Below, one piece after another: positions 1-9,343 of a DNA stretch of 64,000 nucleotides. The DNA is taken from contig JAILDK010000023.1 in assembly GCA_024689485.1 (NCBI GenBank), forward strand, positions 36,700-100,699. Reading direction: 5' to 3'. Both the position numbers and the translations under genes were made by a program. Position 1 is the first letter of the stretch. Each line of letters starts with the position of its first letter. The notes beneath the pieces were generated by a model. It was not told where the DNA came from and did not search any database. It saw only the letters and a list, made by a program, of their open reading frames with translations. The stretch is from Fibrobacter sp. (lineage in GTDB: Bacteria; Fibrobacterota; Fibrobacteria; Fibrobacterales; Fibrobacteraceae).

Positions 1-840
1 GAATCCCGTGTCGTGGGATTCAAGACCACGGACCAGATTACCTCGATCCTCGAAGGCTATAAAGTGGAAAAGGTCTTGGCGGAAAATCGCCTGTTCGGCT
101 ATCCGCTCACGATCCACAAGATTCTTGCCAAGCATGGGCTTTCGATTTATGCGCAGGGCCTTTCGGTGAGCGAACTCGACAGCAACCGTTTTACGATCAC
201 GAAGAACTTCCCGGAATCCGTCGCCTATGATGTTTTCGTGGGGGATTCCTTGCTCGCGCATGGAGTCTTGGATTCTGCGACGGATTCTTTGACGGTCGCG
301 GAACAGGCTCCGGGCCTTTCCCGATACAACTTTAGCTTCTACGTTCCGGAAGATACGATTCGCCTGTCGAGAGATGCTTTTGTCGCAGGCGATGCGGTGC
401 AGCTCCTTTCGACGCTCCCGTTTGAAAGCGTTTCGCAGGACTGGGGAGATGCCCAGCGCGATCAGAGCGTGGAACATCACACGCTTCACGTCGGCGGTGG
501 ATTCTACCGCTACGGTTTCGGTTCCCATGCCAACTCTCGCATTGTACTGAACCTTTGCGCGGACGGCAAGTGCGCTAACGGCTCTCTCAGCGGAATGTTG
601 AATGCGGTCGTCGGACTCGATGAAGAAAGCGCTTGCGGCGACGGTGCTGAATTTGCCGTTTACGTTAACGACCGTGAAATCTGGCATTCGAAGCGTTTGT
701 ATTCGGGCGATTCCATGAAGCTCCAGGTGCCTGTGGAAAAGGCTTCGCTGCTCGATCTGCGCGTGATCAAGGGCGACAACATGGACTGCGACCACGGCGA
801 CTGGGCGAACCCTTGGATTTCGAACATCAGGAGCCGCTAG
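1..840 (+). CDS. NPCBM/NEW2-type carbohydrate-binding domain protein (C-terminal part; 5' end outside window)
   Basis: Frame is open from base 1; C-terminus ...GFYRYGFGSHANSRIVLNL...LDLRVIKGDNMDCDHGDWANPWI resembles NPCBM domains. Confidence 0.7.
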   Translation, partial: ESRVVGFKTTDQITSILEGYKVEKVLAENRLFGYPLTIHKILAKHGLSIYAQGLSVSELDSNRFTITKNFPESVAYDVFVGDSLLAHGVLDSATDSLTVAEQAPGLSRYNFSFYVPEDTIRLSRDAFVAGDAVQLLSTLPFESVSQDWGDAQRDQSVEHHTLHVGGGFYRYGFGSHANSRIVLNLCADGKCANGSLSGMLNAVVGLDEESACGDGAEFAVYVNDREIWHSKRLYSGDSMKLQVPVEKASLLDLRVIKGDNMDCDHGDWANPWISNIRSR

Positions 841-841
841 C

Positions 842-1936
842 ATGAAGAAGATTTTGGTGGCGCCTTTGGATTGGGGCCTTGGACATGCGACTCGAACGAT
901 TCCGATTATTTATGCCTTTCTTTGCCGCGGCTGGAAGGTCGATTTGGCGGTATCGGGTCGTGTGGCCGCCCTGTACAAGGGGCAGTTCCCGGATCTCGAA
1001 CAGATTCCGGTCCCAGGATATCAAATCGAATATCCGAGCCGCGGATTCGAGATGCCGCTTTGGCTTTTGAAAAATTCCACGCGTTTGATGAGCGTGATTC
1101 TTCGCGAACAGAAGGCGGCGCAAAAGCTGGTGCAGGAACGCGGTTACGATGTGATTTTTTCGGACAACCGTTTTGGATTCCACGCCGAAGGCGCTTACAA
1201 CATTTACATGACGCACCAGCTGAGCATCGCTTTCCCGGGACCGTTTGCGGCTCTGGAAAAGATCGGTGTCGCTTGGCATGCGCGCGAAATGTCCCGCTTT
1301 GATTCCATTTGGGTGCCGGATTTTCCGGAGTATCCTGGGATGGCGGGAAAGCTTTCGCATGTGCCGAAGACAAAGGCGGAATACGTCGGAGCGCTTTCGC
1401 GTTTTGCAGACTTGGATTTTTTGAATATGGACTGGGGAAAGAAGTATCGCTTCGCCGCGATCCTCTCAGGCCCGGAACCCATGCGCACTTCATTTGAAAA
1501 GGCGCTCCTCAAAGCCTTCGAAAAAATCCCCGGCGAACACGTCGTCATCCGAGGACTACCCGGCGACGCAGCACTGCCAAAAGCTCCGTCGAATGTCAAA
1601 CTGTACAATCACTTGGAAACCGCAGAGTTCGCACGGATTGTGCAGAGCGCGGAATATTGCATTTCCCGCCCGGGCTACAGCACCGTGATGGACATGGTTT
1701 ACCTAGGCGCGAACTGTATTTTTGTGCCGACGCCCGGCCAAACAGAACAGGTTTACTTGGGAAAGGCTTTGCACAGCGCTCACCAGGCTGGACTTTTGAA
1801 GCAGGATGAAATTTCTGCCAAGAGCTTGACTGCGGCAACGCGTGAAAAGCATCAATCTTGGAATTTTAACGCTTCCGGAAACCTGCTTTCCCAGGCGATT
1901 GACCGTTTGGAATCCAAACTTTCTTCTACCGTTTAA
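842..1936 (+). CDS. Glycosyltransferase-like protein (MurG-like fold)
   Basis: MKKILVAPLDWGLGHATRTIPI N-terminus and C-terminal SRPGYSTVMDMVYLGANCIFVPTPGQTEQ resemble UDP-sugar glycosyltransferases. Confidence 0.75.
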   Translation: MKKILVAPLDWGLGHATRTIPIIYAFLCRGWKVDLAVSGRVAALYKGQFPDLEQIPVPGYQIEYPSRGFEMPLWLLKNSTRLMSVILREQKAAQKLVQERGYDVIFSDNRFGFHAEGAYNIYMTHQLSIAFPGPFAALEKIGVAWHAREMSRFDSIWVPDFPEYPGMAGKLSHVPKTKAEYVGALSRFADLDFLNMDWGKKYRFAAILSGPEPMRTSFEKALLKAFEKIPGEHVVIRGLPGDAALPKAPSNVKLYNHLETAEFARIVQSAEYCISRPGYSTVMDMVYLGANCIFVPTPGQTEQVYLGKALHSAHQAGLLKQDEISAKSLTAATREKHQSWNFNASGNLLSQAIDRLESKLSSTV

Positions 1937-1945
1937 GAGGATTCA

Positions 1946-2647
1946 ATGAAACCCTTTACCGTTGCATTCCCGCTCCCGTGTACGCTTGAAGACGCTCCGA
2001 AGTTCCTGCTTGAAAAGCTGAACCTCGACACGTCGAAAAAGCAGGTGATGATTCCGGGTTCTTCGATTTTTTACACGCCGATTCTGCAAGGTGCAGCCGA
2101 AGGTCTTGAAACGATTTTTGCGGACCACGCACCGCTTTCGGATGAAGAATCCAAGGCTCTCGCTGCGCACAAGAGCCTTTTCTTTGTGGAATTCTTTGTG
2201 AAGAATCCGGATGAATTCAAATCGTTCCTGTTTGCTGCCAAGAAGATTTTGGATGCGGGCGCGCTTGGCGTTTACGTGGAAAATTCGGGTTGCGCCTGGA
2301 GTGCAAAGGCTTTTGCGGACCTCACTTCGGGCGAAGTTCCGATGGAAGCTTTTGTGAATGTGATCGAAACTTCGGATTCGCTTTTTACGCTCGGACTTGA
2401 ACCTTTCAATCTGCCGGACCTTTGCACAGCGGTCAAGGAACCTTTGTCTGTGGACGAATGCCGTGCCGTCTTGATTGCGGCCGCCGCATCGATTTTTGAA
2501 GACGGCGCGGAATACGGCTCGGGCGAAAAGTGGTCGGATGAAAATCGCGAATTTGAATTCAAAAAAGAATCCAAGGCTCCGTTCGGCAAGGACGCTCCGG
2601 AATTCAATGCGCAGGGTTACGCAAGGCTCGTTCTGCGTTCCAAGTAA
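1946..2647 (+). CDS. Hypothetical protein (233 aa)
   Basis: Intact ORF 9 bp after the previous CDS, followed by a terminator hairpin. Confidence 0.6.
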   Translation: MKPFTVAFPLPCTLEDAPKFLLEKLNLDTSKKQVMIPGSSIFYTPILQGAAEGLETIFADHAPLSDEESKALAAHKSLFFVEFFVKNPDEFKSFLFAAKKILDAGALGVYVENSGCAWSAKAFADLTSGEVPMEAFVNVIETSDSLFTLGLEPFNLPDLCTAVKEPLSVDECRAVLIAAAASIFEDGAEYGSGEKWSDENREFEFKKESKAPFGKDAPEFNAQGYARLVLRSK

Positions 2648-2653
2648 AAACTT

Positions 2654-2705
2654 GAATTCAAAAAAGAAAAGGCTCGTCAATGGACGAGTCTTTTCTTTTG
2701 AATTT
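2654..2705. terminator. Bidirectional intrinsic terminator between convergent genes
   Basis: aattcaaaaaagaaaaGGCTCGTCaatgGACGAGTCttttcttttgaatttt long inverted repeat with A/T tracts. Confidence 0.8.
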
Positions 2706-2713
2706 TAATCAGA

Positions 2714-3415
2714 TTATTCCGGTAAAGATTCCGCGAGGAGCTGCGCCACGTCTTCAGGATTTGAATGGGTGAGCATCGCCTGGTTGAATTCGATTTCAAA
2801 ACCGAGATATTCCGAATCCTTGTATTGCTTGCGAAGAGCGGTCGCGTGTCCGTCGGTCTTGCCGAGGTACGGGTAGTTGAAACGCACGCGCAGTTCCGGG
2901 CAGTAGGTTTCTAGGTTTTCCTTGAGAGCCTTGGCGTAGGCGGCTTCCTTTTTGCGGGAAGGATCGTACAAAATGCCGATGTCTGCATTGCGCACCTTGC
3001 CGTCGAGTTCCGGGGTAAAGCTGTGGATTGAAAGGTGAATGATTTGGGACGGATTCTTTTTGGAGAGTTCCGCTTTGACCGCTCCGAGGAAAGCGTCGCG
3101 GAAACCGTCCCAGTAACCTTCCAAGCGTTCTTTTTCCGCATCGGTCGCCTGTTCGGTGAATTCCGAGTAGCGGTGGTTCTTGTTGCTGTTGCGGTTCAAG
3201 TCAATTGCAAGGCGGGTGTAGGCGCCCTGGATGGCATACGAGGTGCGGACGATTTTGGCGAGTTCCCAAAAGACGTCTCCGGCGCCGATGTCGTAACCGC
3301 GGTGCGTTTTTAAGATGGCTTTGGCTTCTTTGCTCTTGAAATGCGCCTTCAAAAATTCAGGCACGGCGTTCGAAGCGTGTTCACAGCTCAAGAAAAGAAC
3401 GGATTTTTTCTGCAT
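2714..3415 (-). CDS. N-formylglutamate amidohydrolase family protein
   Basis: SCEHASNAVPEFL, HRGYDIGAGD, RLAIDLNR, HLSIHSFTP motifs. Confidence 0.85.
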   Translation of the reverse strand: MQKKSVLFLSCEHASNAVPEFLKAHFKSKEAKAILKTHRGYDIGAGDVFWELAKIVRTSYAIQGAYTRLAIDLNRNSNKNHRYSEFTEQATDAEKERLEGYWDGFRDAFLGAVKAELSKKNPSQIIHLSIHSFTPELDGKVRNADIGILYDPSRKKEAAYAKALKENLETYCPELRVRFNYPYLGKTDGHATALRKQYKDSEYLGFEIEFNQAMLTHSNPEDVAQLLAESLPE

Positions 3416-3481
3416 AGCCTATATAATAGAAAATCGTACGCTTTGCACTAGCGAAATAAAACTTATTTTTTAGCTAGATCA

Positions 3482-3560
3482 TACGGGAGCTGGTATTACC
3501 GGCTGAGAGGAAGTTTTCAACTTCGACCGCACCTGATTTGGATAATGCCAACGGAGGTAC
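3482..3560 (+). ncRNA. TPP (THI-box) riboswitch
   Basis: GGCTGAGAGG ... ACCTGATTTGGATAATGCCAACGGAGG matches the conserved THI-box core; located directly before thiS. Confidence 0.93.
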
Positions 3561-3561
3561 A

Positions 3562-3771
3562 ATGATAAAAGTCAACGGCATCGACATCGATTCGGATGGA
3601 AAATCCTTTGCGGGAAAGTCCATCGCCGAATATCTTTCTACCACAAACTTTGACATGAAACGGATTGCCGTCGAAAAAAACGGTGAAATCGTTCCCAAGG
3701 CCAAGTACGCGGAAACGCTTCTCGCGGAAGGCGACGCCTTGGAAGTGGTCAGCTTTGTGGGAGGCGGCTGA
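3562..3771 (+). CDS. thiS: Sulfur carrier protein ThiS
   Basis: 69 aa, MIKVNGIDI..., ends SFVGGG (C-terminal Gly-Gly); ATG 4 nt after GGAGG; start revised from the ORF-track TTG at 3538. Confidence 0.92.
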   Translation: MIKVNGIDIDSDGKSFAGKSIAEYLSTTNFDMKRIAVEKNGEIVPKAKYAETLLAEGDALEVVSFVGGG

Positions 3772-4442
3772 TGTCGAATATTCCATCGAAAGAAGAAATG
3801 CTTGACGCACTTGTGCTGCGTCAGGGCGCTCAAAATGTGCAAAAGCTGCAGGCGGCGACGGTTGCCGTTTGCGGTCTTGGCGGTTTAGGCTCGAACGTGG
3901 CGATTTCGCTTGCCCGTGCCGGAGTGGGAAAGCTCATTCTGATCGACTTCGACACGGTAGACATCACAAACTTGCACCGTCAGCAGTACAAGGCGTGCCA
4001 GGTGGGCATGCCCAAAACAGAAGCGCTTTCCCAGAACTTGAAAGAAATCGCTCCCTACCTGCAAATGGAAACGCATTTTGCTCGCATGACCGAAGAAAAC
4101 ACGCTCGCCCTGGTCGCTCACGCAGATGTGGTCTGCGAAGCCTTCGACAAGCCCGAAGCGAAGGCGATGCTTGTGAACACGGTCCTCGAAAAAAATCCCG
4201 AACAGGTTCTTGTCGCCGCATCGGGAATGGCGGGCTTTGATTCGGCGAATAGTATCTCGACCCGAAAGGTCATGAAAAACTTTTACCTGTGCGGAGACGG
4301 CTCAAGCGATGTGAACGACGGCATTGGACTTGTCGCTCCGCGCGTGATGGCTTGTGCAGCGCATGAGGCTTTGACGATTGTCCGCATCCTTTGCGGAATG
4401 GAAACTGAAATTGCAAAGAAGGAATGTAAAAATGGAAAATGA
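3771..4442 (+). CDS. thiF: ThiS adenylyltransferase ThiF
   Basis: E1-like [43 protein letters not shown]; between thiS and thiG. Confidence 0.93.
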   Translation: MSNIPSKEEMLDALVLRQGAQNVQKLQAATVAVCGLGGLGSNVAISLARAGVGKLILIDFDTVDITNLHRQQYKACQVGMPKTEALSQNLKEIAPYLQMETHFARMTEENTLALVAHADVVCEAFDKPEAKAMLVNTVLEKNPEQVLVAASGMAGFDSANSISTRKVMKNFYLCGDGSSDVNDGIGLVAPRVMACAAHEALTIVRILCGMETEIAKKECKNGK

Positions 4443-5202
4443 TAAACTGGTGATTGGCGGTCATGAATTCGGTTCCCGTTTTATTCTGGGTTCCGGCAAA
4501 TATTCTTTGAAGTTGATCGAAGCGGCTGTGCAGTATGCGGGTGCAGAAATCATCACGTGTGCCGTGCGCCGTGCGAACACCAAGGAACATGAAAATATCC
4601 TCGATTACATTCCGAAGAGTGCGACTCTTTTGCCGAACACTTCGGGTGCGCGTAATGCAGAAGAGGCGGTGCGCATTGCACGTCTTGCCCGTGAACTCGG
4701 CTGCGGTGACTTTGTAAAAATTGAAATCATGCGCGACACCAAATATCTTTTGCCGGAAAACTATGAAACGATCAAGGCGACGGAGATCCTTGCAAAGGAA
4801 GGCTTTGTCGTGATGCCGTACATGTATCCGGATTTGAATGTGGCGCGTGACCTGGTGAATGCAGGTGCTGCGGCTGTGATGCCGCTGGCGTCGCCGATCG
4901 GTTCGAACCGCGGACTTGCGACAAAGGATTTTATCCAGATTCTGATTGACGAAATTGAACTCCCGATCATTGTGGATGCGGGTATCGGTAAGCCTTCGGA
5001 AGCTTGTGCCGCTATGGAAATGGGTGCTGCCGCCATTATGGCGAACACGGCTCTTGCAACGGCGGGCGATTTGCCTCGCATGGCGAGCGCCTTTAAGAAG
5101 GCGATCGAAGCGGGTCGAGAAGCGTATCTCGCTGGACTTGGACGAGTCCTTTCCCGTGGTGCAAGCGCAAGCGATCCGCTCACCGGTTTTTTACGCGACT
5201 AA
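4432..5202 (+). CDS. thiG: Thiazole synthase ThiG
   Basis: [24 protein letters not shown]...[13 protein letters not shown]...[26 protein letters not shown]; start revised to 4432. Confidence 0.95.
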   Translation: MENDKLVIGGHEFGSRFILGSGKYSLKLIEAAVQYAGAEIITCAVRRANTKEHENILDYIPKSATLLPNTSGARNAEEAVRIARLARELGCGDFVKIEIMRDTKYLLPENYETIKATEILAKEGFVVMPYMYPDLNVARDLVNAGAAAVMPLASPIGSNRGLATKDFIQILIDEIELPIIVDAGIGKPSEACAAMEMGAAAIMANTALATAGDLPRMASAFKKAIEAGREAYLAGLGRVLSRGASASDPLTGFLRD

Positions 5203-5222
5203 GTTTTACAAAGAAGTGAAAG

Positions 5223-6569
5223 ATGCCTGAAAATAATTATCACGACGAACGTTTTTTGATTGATTCCGAAGCCCTGTCTCCGGCGGTGCTCGAACGCAAA
5301 CATCGTTTGGAAAAGGACCCGAGTTCCCGTACCAATTTTATGGAATACATGAAGGGAATGGAAGTTCTCAAGTCCGATATCTACGGACGTGTGATGGGCC
5401 ATGTCGATACTTATGATTATTCCAAGTACACGGCTGCCGATGTGCGCCGCGCCTTGGAACATGACACTTGCACGATCGAAGACTTCAAGGCTCTTCTTTC
5501 TCCGGCGGCAGCACCGTACTTGGAAAAGATGGCTCAGAAGGCAAAACTCGAAACGAGCAAGCACTTCGGCAATAACGTTTACTTCTTTACCCCGATCTAC
5601 ATCGCAAACTATTGCGAAAATTACTGCATCTACTGCGGCTTCAACTGCTACAACCATATCAAACGTGTTCAGCTTTCCTTGGAACAGGTCGAACACGAAA
5701 TGAAGGTCATCGCCGACAGCGGCATGGAAGAAATTCTATTGCTCACGGGCGAAAGCCGCGCCAAGAGCAGTGTCGAATACATCGGCGAAGCTTGCAAACT
5801 CGCACACAAATATTTTAAGCTCGTCGGCATCGAAGTGTACCCGATGAATACCGACGAATACCGCTACCTGCACGAATGCGGCGTGGACTATGTGACGGTT
5901 TTCCAGGAAACCTACGACAAGGTCCGCTATGAACAGCTGCATTTACAGGGACACAAGCGCGTATATCCATACCGCTTTGATTCCCAGGAACGCGCTCTCC
6001 TCGGCGGCATGCGCGGCTGTGGATTCTCCGCCCTGCTCGGACTTTCCGACTTTAGAAAGGACGCCTTGGCGAGCGCTTTGCACGTTTACTATCTGCAAAA
6101 GAAGTATCCGCATGCGGAAATGAGCCTTTCCTGCCCAAGACTCCGCCCAATCGTGAACAACGACAAAATCAACCCGTTAGACGTTCACGAACGCGAACTT
6201 TGCCAGATCCTTTGCGCTTACCGCATCTTTATGCCGTTCGTCGGCATTACCGTTTCGAGTCGCGAAAGCAAGGAATTCCGCAATGGCATTGTGAAAATCT
6301 GTGCCACGAAGATTTCTGCCGGCGTCTCCACGGGCATCGGCGATCACGAAAGCAAGTACAAGAAGGATTCCTGCAGTCCGCGTACAACCGAAGAAAACGC
6401 CGCGAAGGCGGCCGCCCAAAAAGGCGAAGCCGTTCCTACAGAAACGGCTGATGATGGGGAAGGCGACGAACAGTTTGAAATCAACGATTCGCGCAGCTTC
6501 GGAACGATGTATAAGGATATCAGTAACGAAGGCTTGCAGCCGGTTCTTAACGATTACCTTTACGTGTAA
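5223..6569 (+). CDS. thiH: 2-iminoacetate synthase ThiH (radical SAM)
   Basis: CENYCIYCGFNC (CxxxCxxC), thiG neighbour, LLTGESR. Confidence 0.95.
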   Translation: MPENNYHDERFLIDSEALSPAVLERKHRLEKDPSSRTNFMEYMKGMEVLKSDIYGRVMGHVDTYDYSKYTAADVRRALEHDTCTIEDFKALLSPAAAPYLEKMAQKAKLETSKHFGNNVYFFTPIYIANYCENYCIYCGFNCYNHIKRVQLSLEQVEHEMKVIADSGMEEILLLTGESRAKSSVEYIGEACKLAHKYFKLVGIEVYPMNTDEYRYLHECGVDYVTVFQETYDKVRYEQLHLQGHKRVYPYRFDSQERALLGGMRGCGFSALLGLSDFRKDALASALHVYYLQKKYPHAEMSLSCPRLRPIVNNDKINPLDVHERELCQILCAYRIFMPFVGITVSSRESKEFRNGIVKICATKISAGVSTGIGDHESKYKKDSCSPRTTEENAAKAAAQKGEAVPTETADDGEGDEQFEINDSRSFGTMYKDISNEGLQPVLNDYLYV

Positions 6570-6577
6570 TCGTTAAG
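6546..6577. repeat. 12-bp perfect inverted repeat across the thiH stop codon (possible terminator/attenuation hairpin)
   Basis: CTTAACGATTAC ctttacgt GTAATCGTTAAG. Confidence 0.7.
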
Positions 6578-6581
6578 CGCT

Positions 6582-7331
6582 TTACTTACAGCCTGCATCT
6601 CCGTAAGTGGAGAAGCAGAGCCCGCTGCTGCTTCGATAGGACTTCTTGTAGTTTCCACCGGATTCGATGATGTAGACTTCCACAGAACGAGAAGTGGGAT
6701 CCTTGTTCGTGTACTGGAAAGATACACCATAGTAGTTTTCGCCGTTTTTATCCGGAGTGGTGGTTTGAGTCAGGGCGCGGCTCAGGAACATGGGGGTATT
6801 GGGATAAGTCGTTGCCCAGCTGCTGAATTTACCCACCTTGAAAGAATCTTTGAGATAGCTCTTGTCCATGTTGTGGGTTCTGTAGGCGACGATATCTGCC
6901 ACGCCTTCGAAACCACCTTCCTTGAGGGCGTCGATCCAAACGCCTCCTGAACTGTTGCCGATCAGTTTGCAGAAGGTCTGGTCCCCTTCAATGTTTCCTC
7001 CGGTTCCTTGGACGTTTCCCGAAACGACGCCTTGCTGAGCGGCGAAAACGAACAGCACGAGACCCTTGTCGCTTTTGAGTGCGTTCGTGACTTTTTTCTT
7101 GATGTCTTCGCTTGTGACGTAATCCGAGTCAAAGAGTGCGTTTTCGCTATTGACAAGCGCTTTGTTCAGAGCGTCGCGGAGATAATGGAGCTTGACCAAG
7201 TCAAGTTTTTGACGCGTTCTTTCGACCTGTTCAAATAAGAGAGGAGTACCGACGGCAGCAAGAACACCTACGATCGCGAGGGCGACCATGATTTCAATTA
7301 GAGTAAAACCGAAAAGCGAAGATTTTTTCAT
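6582..7331 (-). CDS. Type IV pilin / type II secretion pseudopilin-like protein
   Basis: MKKSSLFGFTLIEIMVALAIVGVLAAVGTP prepilin signal; start revised to 7331. Confidence 0.88.
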   Translation of the reverse strand: MKKSSLFGFTLIEIMVALAIVGVLAAVGTPLLFEQVERTRQKLDLVKLHYLRDALNKALVNSENALFDSDYVTSEDIKKKVTNALKSDKGLVLFVFAAQQGVVSGNVQGTGGNIEGDQTFCKLIGNSSGGVWIDALKEGGFEGVADIVAYRTHNMDKSYLKDSFKVGKFSSWATTYPNTPMFLSRALTQTTTPDKNGENYYGVSFQYTNKDPTSRSVEVYIIESGGNYKKSYRSSSGLCFSTYGDAGCK

Positions 7332-7483
7332 AATGCAAAACCCCCTATCCATACAAAAATTAATAATAAATATGTCTTTTGGAACCATTGGGTTGCATTA
7401 TTGAAAAAAGAATTTTTGAAAGCGTGATGGAAATCGCTCAAGAAGCTTTGTTTTGAAGAAGCTAAAATTGTTAGTTTTGCACT

Positions 7484-8110
7484 ATGAAAAATCTGGATAC
7501 GACCCTCTATTTTGTGACAGACAGCACTGTGGTGCCGGAAGAACGTTTTTTGCCTTCGGTGGAGGCGGCTTGCAAGGGCGGAGTTTCCATTATTCAGCTC
7601 CGCGAAAAAAAGTCTTCCACTCGGGAATATTTGCAGTTGGCAGAAAAGGTTCATGCGATTACCAAACGCTATCAAATTCCGTTGATTATTGACGACCGCG
7701 TGGACGTTGCGCTCGCAATTGATGCGGAAGGCGTTCACGTGGGGCAGTCGGATATGCCGGTGGCTATCGCCCGTAAGCTCATGGGACCCGACAAAATTGT
7801 CGGGGCGACGACCAAAACGGTTACGCAGGCTTTGGAAGCTTACCAGGCTGGCGCGGATTACCTCGGAGTCGGAGCGATTTACCCGACGACGACCAAGGTC
7901 GTGACGATTCTCACAAGCGTCGATACGTTGAAGGAAATCGTGAAAGCGGTTCCGATCAACGTGAATGCAATCGGCGGGCTGAACAAGGGAAACATTCAGG
8001 TGCTGCAGGGATCCGGGATTTCGGGCATCTGCGCGGTCTCTGCTATACAAAAAGCAGCCGACCCGGAGGTGGCTGCTCGAGAACTCAAGGCTGCGTTCCT
8101 TGCGCTGTAA
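7484..8110 (+). CDS. thiE: Thiamine-phosphate synthase ThiE
   Basis: TDSTVVPEE..., IIQLREKKSSTREYL, IDDRVDVALAIDAEGVHVGQSDMP, VGAIYPTTTK, NVNAIGGL. Confidence 0.94.
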   Translation: MKNLDTTLYFVTDSTVVPEERFLPSVEAACKGGVSIIQLREKKSSTREYLQLAEKVHAITKRYQIPLIIDDRVDVALAIDAEGVHVGQSDMPVAIARKLMGPDKIVGATTKTVTQALEAYQAGADYLGVGAIYPTTTKVVTILTSVDTLKEIVKAVPINVNAIGGLNKGNIQVLQGSGISGICAVSAIQKAADPEVAARELKAAFLAL

Positions 8111-9343
8111 CTACGTGTAAAGCGTATTTGTCGCGAGCGAGTGGGCGAGTTTCGCATACTCCTGCACAAAGGCTTCCCGGCTCGGCTTTTCGCCGAGCTT
8201 TTTCACGAGCACAGTCGCGAGCGTTCCGCGGTCCAGAAGCTTTTCAAGTACCGTCTGGGATTCTGCAGAAATGTCCGAACGTACCTTTTGAAGAATCGCT
8301 TTTAAAAGATCCTTCGCCTGCATTTCGGAAGCTTCAATTCCAAAGATCTTCAAATATTCGGAGTCTTGAATTTCCGCTTCTTCTGCGTCCTTGACGGTGG
8401 CAAAAAGGACCTTCACAAGCTTGTCCGTGTCAAATGCTTTCTGCGCTTCGAGCGGGGCAAAGGTTCCCTTCGCAAGGCCCTTGAGAATCGCCATTTCAAA
8501 TTCCGCGAGGGCGACGTCTGCCTTAGGGCATTCCTGAATATCGACCAGGCGAATTTCTACCGCGCCACGGTCAAAGCGGGCAATGGCTCCGCGGCTGTTC
8601 AAGAAGAAATGATTCAACAGGTGATCCGTATCGTACGGCGCAATGTCCCGTTTGACGACTTCAAAGATCTTTTCGTTGTAATCCGCTTCGGTAAAGACCG
8701 CTTCCGGAATCACCTTGCCGGTAATGCTCGGAATCTTTTCCTGATTGTGACGGTACGTTTCAATGCGAGCGTCCTTGTAGCCCGTATAACGGCCGTCGAG
8801 ATAAGGGCTCGAAGCCGCAAACGCCGGAATCAGCGGCAAGAGCAGTCGAATCGCCGCATGGAGCGTTCCGAATTCTGCATCGCCGCAGAACGAAACGTTC
8901 AAATGCGTGGACTGCAAATTGGCCCAGCCGTGACCGCGGCAGTCAAAGATGCGATTGTACGCTTCGTAGATTTCGTTGCAGTCATACGGCCAAAGCTTTG
9001 TCTCGGTCATCGGATCCATGAACGGATGCGCTGCGGTCGGCAAAAGTTCTGCACCGATCTTTGAAAGTTTTTCGTTCGCCGCGAGGATTTCCTGGTGGAA
9101 TCGTTCACTCCAGCCGGCAAAACTTTTCGCCGGTTCCGCACATTTGAATTCAAGAACGTGGGAAACGAGTTCGTTCGAAAGCCCAACGTCACCGTGCTCC
9201 AGATCCGAAAGGTTTTCACCGTTTTCATCTTTGCCGAGAACCGCATCGACGCGGGGCAACACTTTGCCGGTTTCTTTAGAAACGATCATGTATTCGAGTT
9301 CAAGCCCGAACCGATCGAAGAGATGCCAAGGAGAATTGCTCAT
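8111..9343 (-). CDS. GCS2-family carboxylate-amine ligase (glutamate-cysteine ligase-like)
   Basis: FDRFGLELEYMIVS, NLQSTHLNVSFCG, SRGAIARFDRGAVEIRLVDIQECPKADVA. Confidence 0.85.
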   Translation of the reverse strand: MSNSPWHLFDRFGLELEYMIVSKETGKVLPRVDAVLGKDENGENLSDLEHGDVGLSNELVSHVLEFKCAEPAKSFAGWSERFHQEILAANEKLSKIGAELLPTAAHPFMDPMTETKLWPYDCNEIYEAYNRIFDCRGHGWANLQSTHLNVSFCGDAEFGTLHAAIRLLLPLIPAFAASSPYLDGRYTGYKDARIETYRHNQEKIPSITGKVIPEAVFTEADYNEKIFEVVKRDIAPYDTDHLLNHFFLNSRGAIARFDRGAVEIRLVDIQECPKADVALAEFEMAILKGLAKGTFAPLEAQKAFDTDKLVKVLFATVKDAEEAEIQDSEYLKIFGIEASEMQAKDLLKAILQKVRSDISAESQTVLEKLLDRGTLATVLVKKLGEKPSREAFVQEYAKLAHSLATNTLYT

